Shown: one piece after another, positions 45,957 through 57,435 of the stretch
How the letters are laid out: every line of letters begins with the position of its first letter
How positions within the stretch are numbered: position 1 is the stretch's first letter
Source: Pogostemon cablin
Taxonomy: Eukaryota > Streptophyta > Magnoliopsida > Lamiales > Lamiaceae
Direction: 5' to 3'
NCBI GenBank assembly: GCA_023678885.1
Contig: CM043001.1
Coordinates: forward strand, 3,420,001 to 3,484,000
Length of the DNA stretch: 64,000 nucleotides
Position numbers and translations under genes: made by a program
Notes under the pieces: generated by a model
Seen by the model: the letters and a program-made list of their open reading frames with translations, nothing else
Told to the model about the DNA's origin: nothing
Database searches by the model: none

Positions 45957-47982
45957 CGCATTAGGCTTGTTTTGCTATCATTGTCATAAATAAATTGTTA
46001 TCCTGGCCCAGTTTAATATTTTGACATATAAATATATTATCTTAGATATTTTTCTATAATAAGAAAATACATTATTCGAACTCTTTGATGTCAGAAATGG
46101 GCTAATTTGTGATCTTCTTGCATTTATGAGCAATTGAAAGATTTACCTACCGATGAGAGATGGAGTATATAGAGTTAACAGGTTGCAAGAGTGTCAAATG
46201 GTTACAACCTGCAACTGCGAGCCAAATAATTGGTTATATTTTCTCTATTTCCAATAGTAATTCGTAGATAAATTAATTTAAGGGTTTATTAATTATAGAT
46301 ACGTGTATTTACAATTTAATTATTAATAAATACATTAATCTAATATAATTATTGTTGGATACATAACGATTTTTTTCTCCCAACATTACCTTTGTTCACA
46401 ACATTTAATATTCAACGTTTATACAGAACAATAATTTCGTTGAACACTAATGTACACTATATCAAAACTAATATTCAACGTTTAATATTAGTGTACACTA
46501 ATATACACTAATATTCAACGTTTATACAGAACTAACCTTTCTTTGTCAATGTACGTCTATGTACACTATTATTATACTTATCACTCGAGATTTTAGGAGA
46601 GAGAATTTAGGAAAAAATCATTTTCCTAATTCTCTATGCGGTCACTTTCTTTTATTCCTCTCTCTAAATGCACGCTGATGTACAGATTTTTTCTTTTCAT
46701 CTCTCTAAATGCACGTTGATGTACAGATTTTGAAAGAAATAATTTAGGAAAAATCGTTTTACTAATTCTCTCTGCGGTCACTTTATATTATTTCTCTCTA
46801 AATGCATGCCAATGTACATATTTGTCTTCGTTCTTTGATCTAATTGTGACTTCATTCTTCATCGTGTGACAAGTTTCCGATTAATTAATCAAAGTTCAGA
46901 TTGATTAAGTACATTGTGCACGCGTGTGTACAAATTAAGGTTGTATTGAATGACTCTATCTTCGACAATTATTTATCTCACCCAAATGTACATTGATGTA
47001 TGTTCATATAATAGTTTATTCATTTTTTCTCCCCAAAAATTATTTATCTCAAATGAGTGCGCAGTGATTTATATACATATAAATACTTAATCGTGCTTTT
47101 TTTTAATTTGTTTCACACGATGTATACTGATGTTCAGTAAGTATGGATAATATGGAAAAAACAAAATTAAATTTTGTATCTATGCATAATTTTCTATAAC
47201 AAATGTATGAATTAATAATATCTAAATACGTTTTGTACCTAATATTTATTAACCCATTTAATTATTATCTATAATTTCACTCTTTACTAAAAATATTATA
47301 TAATTTTTTATTAAAAATATTTTTTATTCATATTATAAATTGCTCATAAAAAAATTTATTAGATCTGGACCAATCTTATAATTTTAGGGATCTGTATGAA
47401 ATTTTTTTGACTTTTATTTTTCTAAAGACATAAAATAAATAAAATTAAAATATAAAAATAATTATAGTTATTAAATACATAAATTGAGATGTATAATAAT
47501 GATAAAAACATCACATTACGTAGGACAATTAATTAATTCGTCAAATTAAAAAAAAAAAGAGAAAGTTAAATTCTTCTTAATAAAAATTCATAATTTTTTC
47601 TCAATAAATTTAATATAAAAGATTTAAAAAATAAGAAATAAAAGAAGAATGGTACGAGAAGAAAGATTGTATAAAAATAATTTTTTTAATTAACTTATCA
47701 AATCAAATAAAAGAAGTTAGATATTTATGTTAAATTTTACAATTTATATTTAATAATTATAATGGATAAAATTAAAAAAAAAATTGAAAAAGAAGAAAAA
47801 TTGAGAGAAAATAGAAAAAAAAATTAAAAAAGAATATATATCCCAATAAGAGTTTGGATGACGTGTGACATTTTTTATATCACTGTTAGATCAGTGACAT
47901 ATAAGAAAGAGGAGGAAAATTATACACGCTAACTTAACTCATAAATCTAGGGAAGAAATTAGATTTCTCCGGCAAAATAGTA
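45957..47982. other. AT-rich intergenic DNA with local duplications
   Basis: No gene. Around 46440-46520 TACACTAATATTCAACGTTTA is locally repeated; 46590-46820 holds a direct duplication annotated separately. Confidence 0.5.
46590..46825 (+). repeat. Tandem duplication (~115-bp units)
   Basis: Two diverged direct copies share AATTTAGGAAAAA, CTAATTCTCT.TGCGGTCACTTT and CTCTCTAAATGCA.GC.GATGTACA. Confidence 0.65.
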
Positions 47983-48209
47983 CTCCCTCCGTCCCTCACT
48001 AAGAGTGTCTTTTGCTTTTTGACACGTGGATTAAAGAATATTATTATTTAATATATAGTGCGTAGTTGTATTAGTGGGAGTGTGTGTCTCATATTTTAAT
48101 TATATTAGTGAGAGTGTGTGGGTCTCATGTGTACAAAAAAATAAAATTTGACTCTTTGGGTCGGACGCCCAAAATTAAAAAAAGACCCTCTTTGAAGGGA
48201 CAGGGAAAG
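47983..48209. mobile_element. Stowaway MITE (227 bp)
   Basis: CTCCCTCCGTCCCTCACTAA at the left and an inverted CTTTCCCTGTCCCTTCAAAG at the right, TA on both sides. Same family and same length as 63629-63855. Confidence 0.82.
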
Positions 48210-48310
48210 TATTAGATTTCTCTTCCTTCTAAGTGTTAATCTATAAAGAGATGATATAAAACTGTCATAAGATTTCTCCTCTCTGTTAAGTGTTAATATA
48301 TGCAGAGATG
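48210..48310 (+). repeat. Short tandem duplication
   Basis: Two ~55-bp copies of AGATTTCTC...TAAGTGTTAAT.TAT..AGAGATGAT follow one another directly. Confidence 0.6.
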
Positions 48311-48500
48311 ATTCATAACATGTTAGACCAAAATATCCGACAAAACTCAAACTCAAGTAAATATAGTAAAGATGATAAAGTGATGCCAAGATATCTATAT
48401 TCATATTTTCAACTAAAAAATATATATAAATTTAGGGTCCTCGTTGGGATGAGATCTTGTACGTCAATACCTCTGACACCACTCAAAACTGTCTCGCATT

Positions 48501-49344
48501 TGTAAGAATAGCTGCGAGAAACGTGATTTCATTCCTTTGGGATTAATCCCAATGTATAATGTACAACAAGATGACATGATATACATTCAATTAACATACA
48601 ACAGGATCCCTATAACTAAGGAATTGATTTATTCCATAGTACGCCCCCGCAAAATTGACGTGCCATCAACCACGGAGATTTTGGATCGAAGTGCACAAAA
48701 TCGAGATCGAGATAACGGTTTGATGAGTAGATCGGCAAGTTGATCAAGAGTAGCAACATATGCAACGTGAAAAATACCTTTGCTCGAAAGATCACGGACG
48801 AAATGAAGATCCAATGCAATATGTTTCATTCTCAAATGCATGATCGGGTTTAATGCAAGCCGTGTAGCACCCAAATTGTCGCAAAGGAGTTTTGGTGATG
48901 TCGGAAATGACAACCCTAGCTCTCGAAATAATTGATAAATCCAACAAACTTCCGCAGCAGTGGAGGCTAAAGCTCTTTATTCAGCCTCCGTCGAAGATCT
49001 TGCAACTCCATGCTGTTTCCGAGACCTCCAGGATATTAGCGTTGAGTCTAGAAATATGATGTAGGCAGAAGTAGATTTTCCATCAGCAATGTTCCCTCCA
49101 AAATCTGAATCAGAGTACGCCGAGAGATTCAAGGAGGTGGGTGTCCGAAGTAACAACGCATGATGTAAGTTAATGAGGAAGTCGGGAGAAAAAAAAATTT
49201 AGAGACGGAATCATGTAGATGCGGATGTGGATTGAGAAACTGATACCATGTAAGAATAACTGCAGGAAACGTGATTTCATCTTTTGGGATTAATCCCAAT
49301 ATATAATGTACAACAAGATATATATGGACATGATATACAATCAA
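48501..49344 (-). mobile_element. Miniature internally deleted Copia derivative
   Basis: On the minus strand: LTR (49344 to 49249, cut at its outer end), primer site TGGTATCAG immediately after (49248-49240), about 100 bp of leader, then directly the RNase H end of pol, a purine tract (TTTGCGGGGGCGTAC) and the 3' LTR (48636-48501, 136 bp). Gag, protease, integrase and RT are missing. The deletion kept all cis elements needed for mobilisation. The outer end of the 5' LTR is lost where the palindrome starts. Confidence 0.85.
48637..49137 (-). pseudogene. Copia RNase H fragment
   Basis: Reading from about 49137: SLNLSAYSDSDFGGNIADGK, STSAYIIFLDSTLISWRSRK, VARSSTEAE (then a TAA where Tyr is expected), RALASTAAEVCWIYQLFREL, KLLCDNLGATRLALNP and LADLLIKPLS. 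This is the C-terminal RNase H of a Copia polyprotein, joined at its upstream side to untranslated leader by deletion. Confidence 0.88.
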
Positions 49345-49670
49345 TGGATCAGGATCCTCTCCCGTTAAGAAAATGGTCAATTTCCTAAATTTATTAAATC
49401 TACACCCCACATTAAATCGGACGGTTAATGATGAAGCCACCTCTTTTTTTATTTCTTTTTAAATACTCGAAAAAAACTTTAGGGTTTGCCGCTATTGTTT
49501 TTACTGTTTTCCACGGAGTGACGATAACTATCATTCTCAATTCATTATTTCCCGCGATGAGATGATAATTGAAAATATTTGACAACTCTGCCCAAAGAAG
49601 TCTACCTCCGTAGTTGTGTAAAAGAACAAGTAACTCAACACTGTATGAAAGAACAAGTAACTCACCAATC

Positions 49671-52077
49671 ATGGAAAGTCAAGAAAATGGAATAGAGTTA
49701 AAACCTAGAGAAGGGATGGAATTTGATAGTGTAGACGATGCTTGGAAATTTTGGGTTGATTATAGCAGAAAGATTAGAATTGGCGCTAGAAGACAATACG
49801 CCAATAAAAGTAAGAAAGATGGTTCTATCACGTCATATAGATTTGTTTGCTACAAGGAGGGTCTTCGGAAAGATGACAAAAGAGACTTTCTAACTAAGAA
49901 TCCTCGACATGAGACAAGAACTGATTGCAAAGTCAGGATATCACTCACAAGTATTAAAAAAATTGAGGATTCATGAATTTGTGGAAGATCATAATCATGA
50001 ACTTCAACTTGCAGAGACTACACACATGTTGGCTTGCCATCGTAAATTATCTGAAGTTCAAGCTCAGGAGATTGAATTAGCAGACGACTTTGGGCTTACT
50101 CAACGAGATTCATTTCTGAGTAAGTGAGTGGGAGGATGAGAAAATCTTGGATACACTCGCCTGGATCAAAAGAATTATCTTCGTACAATAAGACAAAAAA
50201 GCATGATGTATGGGGAAGTAGGATGCTTGCTGAAATACTTTGAGCAACAATTGTTGAAAAATCTCTCTTTTTATTACACGTATCAAGTGGATTTAGAAGA
50301 ACAAATAACAAATGTGTTTTGGGCAGATGCGAAAATGCTGATTGATTTTGAATGTTTTGGTGATGTAGTTTCTGTAGACACAACGTATTGTACTAACCGA
50401 GCACATCGACCGCTTGCTTTATTTTTAGGATTCAATCACTATAGAGGTGTGGTGATATTTGGGGCGGCTTTGATGTATGATGAGACAACTGATTCATTCA
50501 AGTGGTTATTCGATACGTTCTTAGAAGCTCACAAGAAAAAGAAACCACAAACAATATTTACAGATCAAGATCATGCACTGGCAAAGGCTTTGAGTGAAGT
50601 GATGCCCGAGACTTACCATGGACTCTGTACGTGGCATTTAATGCAAAATGGCATCAAGCATTTAAGTAACTTGATGAAGAATGACTCTTACTTTTTACGC
50701 GATTTCAAGGCTTGCATGTACAATTATGTGGATGAAATAGAATTTGAATGGGCTTGGAACAAGTTGCTTTCAACATACAATGTGCTGGATAATGAGTGGT
50801 TGTTGTCAATTTACACCATTAAGGAGAAATGGGCAGCATGTTACATGAAAAAATATTTACTTTGGGCATGCGAAGCACACAAATTAGTGAAAGTATGAAT
50901 TCAGATTTTAAGAGTTTTATGAGTCCTAACTTAAACATTGGTCAATTCTTTAGGCATTTTGAAAGGGTTGTGGAAAATAAGAGGTATAATGAGTTGAAGT
51001 GTGAGTTTGATTCTCGACACAAAGTGCTTCGGTTGAGAAGTCAATATTCGCCACTGCTGCAAAAAGTTTCACAATTGTATACTTTCACAATTTTTAATAT
51101 GTTTCAAGAAGAGTTTGATCTAAGTTTGGCTGCTTATGTGAAAATTAAGAGTGAAAATTTTCCTTTAGTTGAGTACATCATTTCAATTATTGATCAAGTA
51201 GGAGAATGGAAAGTTTCCTTCAATTTTTGCAGCAAGTTTAATTCGTGTACTTGTAGAAAGTTTGAAACATTTGGCATACTATGTTGTCATGCTTTAAAGG
51301 TACTTGATCTCATAGATATCAAACTAGTGCCTGATAAGTACATTCTTAAGAGATGGATAAAATAAGCAAGAAGTGGTTGTGTCTATGATTCTAAAAGAAA
51401 ATAAGTTCAAGGAGTTTCGGAATTAGCAGCGACGCAACGCTATTAAGGAAATATGTCCTTTGCTTGTAAGAATAGCGGCAGAAACATCTAGCAATTCAGA
51501 TGCATCATTATTTCTGCGTGAAGCTATTGCAAAGTTGAGAAAACAAGTATCTGCAATTTGTAGTGAACAAGATGCAAGTATGGAAAGTAACACAAATAAT
51601 GATGTAGTGAGTGGTAGCCAAAACATGTTGCAACCAACTGGATTTAAAAAGAGATATGGTGGAAGAGGCAAGAAACACATGAAAAGTTGGGTTGAGACAC
51701 AACCAAAGAGAAAAAGAAAGATGGCGAGGGCTGACGATTCACAAAATCAACAAGGAGTTGTAATTAAAATTTATACTCACATTATGGTTGACTATTATCT
51801 ACTGAGTTCATTATTTGTTGCTAATATTTTTATCATATTTCTTATAAGTTAGTGGGGCTTTTATGAGCCAACAACAATATGGATCACAAGCTGCAGATGG
51901 ATTGAATACATCTCAGACTCAATTTAGTTTCACAAGAGAATTATTGGTCAGATTTTTCTTATTATTTCCTTTTCTTTTAGTTGGTGATTGTCATCATTTT
52001 CTAATTATTTGTTTATTATGATACAGGATTCACTAGATCGTTCGATCCGGTCATTTAATGACGATCAGAATAAATGA
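49671..52077 (+). pseudogene. FAR1/MULE transposase-like gene, left arm
   Basis: MESQENGIELKPREG starts a FAR1 DNA-binding domain (FDSVDDAWKFWVDYSRK, RRQYANKSKKDG, HEFVEDHNHELQLAE), followed by the MULE transposase domain (VVSVDTTYCTNR, TIFTDQDHALAKAL, ETYHGLCTWHLMQNG) and a SWIM zinc finger (CTCRKFETFGILCCHAL). Two small C-terminal exons (SGAFMSQQQYGSQAADG; DSLDRSIRSFNDDQNK stop at 52077) have good splice sites. Lesions: a 2-bp loss in an A-run near 49957, stops at 50125-50140, a 1-base loss in an A-run near 50855, TAA at 51362. FAR1/FHY3 transcription factors descend from such transposases; this one sits in transposon ends and is broken. Confidence 0.88.
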
Positions 52078-52956
52078 GATGTGTTATTATGGATAAATTG
52101 GTTATATTGGTGGAGTAGCTAAAAGCTTATTAGTCTACTTCGTGACATATTCAACACACATGATTGTATTAAATTTATCCTTATGATTCATTGTTAGCAT
52201 ATTTATTTATTTGATCATATGAAAGGGATTTTCATAGCTGTTTGCATAACTTGATCAACCTGTTTTATGACTTCGTTATATTATAGAATTTGATATATGA
52301 TTTTATTAAGTTGGGTTCTAAGCCTTTGGGCTCAATTGCCTCTATAGACTATTTTTAGCTTGTATTTCATTTTTTGGGATGTTGTATTTTTTCTTTTTTC
52401 TATCAAGACTTGCCCTTATCGTATTTCTCTCATGCTTCTTAGTATTTATGTCATGCATGTCCCTTGAAAGTCACGTGAAACTAGAAGCACCACTGAACTT
52501 GCTTTGTTTGGTTTTTACTTTTAATGCTTTTATCCTTTTTCCCTGTTTCTTGAAATGTTTTCAGGTTGAGTAAAGGTTGTTTAATATATACCAGGTTTTC
52601 AGGAATTATGCCTGTCAAAATAGGTCCTTTTTTTTCTTTTGTGAAATTGTGTTGTTTGCAAATGTTGTTTGTTGATACTCGAAAGTTTCTTCATATCAGT
52701 CTTACTTATGTCTTTGGTTCAACTGGATGATGTTTGGGTTTTGTTCACAGTAGTTACCAGATTGAAAAAAAGAAATCTTTGCAAACGCAATAAAATAAAA
52801 GAATGGAGGTTTCATTGTTGGAGATAATGCTAAAAAATGGGGGATGACAAATTTACAAATTAGTTCAAGTATTCAATGAAAAAAACTAGAATTCGTCTGT
52901 CACTTGCTAGATTGTGTCATAAATTTGAGACCAAAGCAATTAAGATAAGGCTATGT

Positions 52957-52985
52957 GTGATGGTCATCCAGTTGGGTGTATAGAT
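52957..52985. other. 29-bp unpaired centre of the palindrome
   Basis: GTGATGGTCATCCAGTTGGG and nine more bases are the only non-palindromic part between the arms. It would be the loop of a 3.6-kb hairpin in DNA or RNA. Confidence 0.92.
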
Positions 52986-53866
52986 ACATAGCCTTATCTT
53001 AATTGCTTTGGTCTCAAATTTATGACACAGTCTAGCAAGTGACAGACGAATTCTAGTTTTTTCATTGAATACTTGAACTAATTTGTAAATTTGTCATCCC
53101 CCATTTTTTAGCATTATCTCCAACAATGAAACCTCCATTCTTTTATTTTATTGCGTTTGCAAAGATTTTTTTTTTTCAATCTGGTAACTACTGTGAACAA
53201 AACCCAAACATCATCCAGTTGAACCAAAGACATAAGTAAGACTGATATGAAGAAACTTTCGAGTATCAACAAACAACATTTGCAAACAACACAATTTCAC
53301 AAAAGAAAAAAAAAGGACCTATTTTGACAGGCATAATTCCTGAAAACCTGGTATATACTAAACAACCTTTACTCAACCTGAAAACATTTCAAGAAACAGA
53401 AAAAAAGGATAAAAGCATTAAAAGTAAAAAACCAAACAAAGCAAGTTCAGTGGTGCTTCTAGTTTCATGTGACTTTCAAGGGACATGGATGACATAAATA
53501 CTAAGAAGCATGAGAGAAATATGATAAGGGCAAGTTTTGATAGAAAAAGGAATAATACAACATCCCAAAAAATGAAATACAAGCTAAAAGTAGTCTATAG
53601 AGGCAATTGAGCCCAAACGCTTAGAACCCAACTTAATAAAATCATATATCAAATTCTATAATATAACGAAGTCATAAAACAGGTTGATCAAGTTATGCAA
53701 ACAGCTATGAAAATCCCTTTCATATGATCAAATAAAGTAAATATGCTAACAATGAATCATAAGAATAAATTTAATACAATCATGTGTGTTGAATATGTCA
53801 CGAAGTAGACTAATAAGCCTTTTAGCTACTCCACCAATATAACCAATTTATCCATAATAACACATC

Positions 53867-56286
53867 TCATTTATTCTGATCGTCATTAAATGACCGGATC
53901 GAACGATCTAGTGAATCCTGTATCATAATAAACAAATAATTAGAAAATGATGACAATCACCAACTAAAAGAAAAGGAAATAATAAGAAAAATCTGACCAA
54001 TAATTCTCTTGTGAAACTAAATTGAGTCTGAGATGTATTCAATCCATCTGCAGCTTGTGATCCATATTGTTGTTGGCTCATAAAAGCTCCACTAACCTAT
54101 AAGAAATATGATAAAAATATTAGCAACAAATAATGAACTCATTACAGTAGATAATAGTCAACCATAATGTGAGTATAAATTTTAATTACAACTCCTTGTT
54201 GATTTTGTGAAACGCCAGCCCTCGCCATCTTTCTTTTTCTCTTTGGTTGTGTCGCAACCCAACTTTTCATGCGTTTCTTGCCTCTTCCACCATATCTCTT
54301 TTTAAATCCAGTTGGTTGCAACATGTTTTGGCTACCACTCACTACATCATTATTTGTGTTACTTTACATACTTGCAGCTTGTTCACTACAAATTGTAGAT
54401 ACTTGTTTACTCAACTTTGCAATAGCTTCACGCAGAAACAATGATGCATCTAAATTGCTAGATGCTTCTGCCGCTATTCTTACAAGCAAAGGACATATTT
54501 CCTTATAACGTTGCGTCGCTGCTAATTCGGAAACTCCTTGAACTTCTTTTCTTTTAGAATCATATACACAACCACTTCTTGCTTGTTTTGTCCATCTCTT
54601 AAGAATGTATTTATCAGGCACTAGTTTGATATCTATGAGATCAAGTACCTTTAACGCATGACAACATAGTATGCCAAATATTTCAAACTTTCTACAACTA
54701 CACGAAATAAACTTGCTGCAAAAATTGAAGGAAACTTTCCATTCTCCTACTTGATCAACAATTGAAATGATGTACTCAACTAAAGGAAAATTTTCACTCT
54801 TACTTTTCACATAAGCAGTCAAACTTAGATCAAACACTTCTTGAAACATATTAAAAATTGTGAAAGTATACAATTGTGAAACTTTTTGCAGCAGTGGCGA
54901 ATATTAACTTCTCAACCGAAACACTTTGTGTCGAGAATCAAACTCACAGTTCAACTCATTATACCTCTTACTTTCCACAACCCTTTCAAAATGCCTAAAG
55001 AATTGACCAATGTTTAAGTTAGGACTCATAAAACTCTTAAAATCTGAATTCATACTTTCACTAATTTGTGTGCTTCGCATGCCCAAAGTAAATATTTTTT
55101 TCATGTAACATGTTGCCCATTTCTCCTTAATGGTGTAAATTGACAACAACCACTCATTATTCGGTACATTGTATGTTGAAAGCAACTTGTTCCAAGCCCA
55201 TTCAAATTCTATTTCATCCACATAATTGTACATGCAAGCCTTGAAATCGCGTAAAAAATAAGAGTCATTCTTCATCAAGTTACCTAAATCCTTGATGCCA
55301 TTTTGCATTAAATGCCACGTACAGAGTCCACGGTAAGTCTCGGGCATCACTTCACTCAAAGCCTTTGCCATTGCATGATCTTGATCTGTAAAGATTGTTT
55401 GTGGTTTCTTTTTCTTGTGAGCTTCTAAGAACGTATCGAATAACCACTTGAATGAATCAGTTGTCTCATCATACATCAAAGTCGCCCCAAATATCACCAC
55501 ACCTCTATAGTGATTGAATCCTGAAAATAAAGCAAGTGGTCAATGTGCTCGGTTAGTACAATACGTTGTGTCTACAGAAACTACATCACCAAAACATTCA
55601 AAATCAATCAGTATTTTCGCATCTGCCCAAAACACATTTGTTATTTATTCTTCTAAATCCACTTGATACATGTAATAAAAAGAGAGATTTTCCAACAATT
55701 GTTGCTCAAAGTATTTCAGCAAGCATCCTACTTCCCCATACATCATGCTTCTTTATCTTATTGTACGAAGATAATTCTTTTGATCCAGGCGAATGTATCC
55801 AAGATTTTCTCGTCCTCCCACTCGCTTACTCATTAATTGAAATGAATCTCGTTGAGTAAGCCCAGAATCATCTGCTAATTCAATCTCCTGAGCTTAAACT
55901 TCAGATAATTTACGATGGCAAGCCAACATGTGTGTAGTCTCTGCAAGCTGAAGTTCATGATTATGATCTTCCACAAATTCATGAATTCTCAATTTTTTTT
56001 TAACACTTGTGAGTGATATCCTGACTTTGCAATCAGTTCTTGTCTCCTGTCGAGGATTCTTAGTTAGAAAGTCTCTTTTGTCATCTTTCCGAAGACCCTC
56101 CTTGCAGCAAATAAATCTACATGACGTGATAGAACCATCTTTCTTACTTTTATTAGCATATTGTCTTCTAGCGCCAAATCCAATCTTTCTGCTATAATCA
56201 ACCCAAAATTTCCAAGCATTGTTTACACTATCAAATTTTATCCCTTCTCTAGGTTTTAACTCTATTCCATTTTCTTGACTTTCCAT
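53867..56286 (-). pseudogene. FAR1/MULE transposase-like gene, right arm
   Basis: Inverted copy of the left-arm gene with the same domains: FAR1 (to about 55915), MULE transposase (55500-54904), SWIM finger (about 54700, CSCRKFEIFGILCCHAL) and C-terminal exons. Lesions differ from the left arm. The two A-runs that shifted frame on the left are intact here. Stops instead arise at CAA codons changed to TAA: after KLSEV (about 55905), after LEE (near 55648) and after FRLRS (54904), each CAA in the left arm. Neither arm encodes a full protein. Confidence 0.88.
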
Positions 56287-56609
56287 GATTGCTGAGTTAC
56301 CTGTTCTTTCACACAGTGTTGAGTTACTTATTCTTTTACACAACAACGGAGGTAGACTTCTTTGGGCAGAGTTGTCAAATATTTTCAATTATCATCTCAT
56401 CGCGGGAAATAATGAATTGAGAATGATAGTTATCGTCACTCCGCGGGAAACAGTAAAAATAATAGCGTCAAATCCTAAAGTTTTTTTGAGTATTTAAAAA
56501 GAAATAAAAAAAAGGTGGCTTCATCATTAACCTTTCGATTTACTGTGGGGCGTAGATTTAATAAAATTGAGGAAATGGATCATTTTCTTAACAGGAGGGG
56601 ATCTGATCC

Positions 56610-57435
56610 CTAATTTGGTAATGCTAGTTGCCATCAAAGGAGCATTAATTTATTTGTTTCATTAATTAATGAAAGATGTAAATTTCTTAGACACGTAAAA
56701 AAGGTTAAAAAGCTACATTAATACAACTCTTCGATTAGCGGATAAAACCGGTGGCGGTAACACTGGCACGTCAAACAAACGTGCAAATTTGAAAACTAAT
56801 TAATTACTTGTTTAAACCAAATTATAGTTACTTTAAATTAATATTTAATACCTCAACAGTAGAATTAAACGACGCCGGAAGCAGCGTACAAAAATGGAAA
56901 CTCTGTAACTAGGCTTCAAAACATTGAATTCATGACTCAACAAATAAAAGTTTTGGACTTAGTCTTTTGTCAATCTAAGTTACCCATCTTGGGTTCCCAT
57001 TTATTTATTTAATTTCAAATAAAATTACAAAGAGAAAATAAATTATTTATTTGCTTTATGGATTAAAAAGTATTACCTCTCTCTGTTATACACTTATTTA
57101 CATGATTTTTTTTTGTAAATAAAAAAAAAATGGTGCACATAAATGTTGAACTGGGGAGAGTATTATTTTATGTAATGTGAATTCATTATGTTAACTAGAG
57201 GTGATATATTTTAGGATAATATAATTTATAATTTTATATATTTATCCTTACTTTAAATGTAAAAGGATATATAATTTGTATTTTATAAATAATTTGGAGA
57301 ACTAATTGTTTATATGGATCATATTTTCTTGAAAAAGGGATAAAAAAAACAATTGAATTATAAAAAATCAATAAATGCTAAACATAAATAAATCATATCA
57401 AGAGTTAAATTATGAGGCTAAAATAAGTAATATAG
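56610..57435. other. AT-rich intergenic DNA
   Basis: No ORF or element recognised. It does not continue the Copia LTR seen left of the palindrome. Confidence 0.5.

Larger units (their letters stand above)
49346..56609. mobile_element. 7.3-kb palindrome of two inverted FAR1-type MULE copies
   Basis: Left arm 49346-52956 and right arm 52986-56609 are inverted copies over their whole length, separated by 29 bp. Outer ends GGATCAGGATCCTCTCC and inverted GGATCAGATCCCCTCC match terminal inverted repeats of a Mutator-like element. Each arm has a FAR1-type transposase gene pointing to the centre. The arms differ by scattered substitutions and short indels (a few per cent by eye), so this is a real old duplication rather than a copied read. 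No 9-bp duplication is apparent at the flanks. Confidence 0.9.

Noticed and set aside
49671..52077. FAR1-like genes as functional host transcription factors
   Set aside because: They lie between transposon termini in two broken copies with frameshifts and stops.
49346..56609. Palindrome as an assembly or sequencing artefact
   Set aside because: The arms differ by many substitutions and indels and carry different lesions, which a chimeric read or mis-join would not produce. Long reads would still be the final proof.
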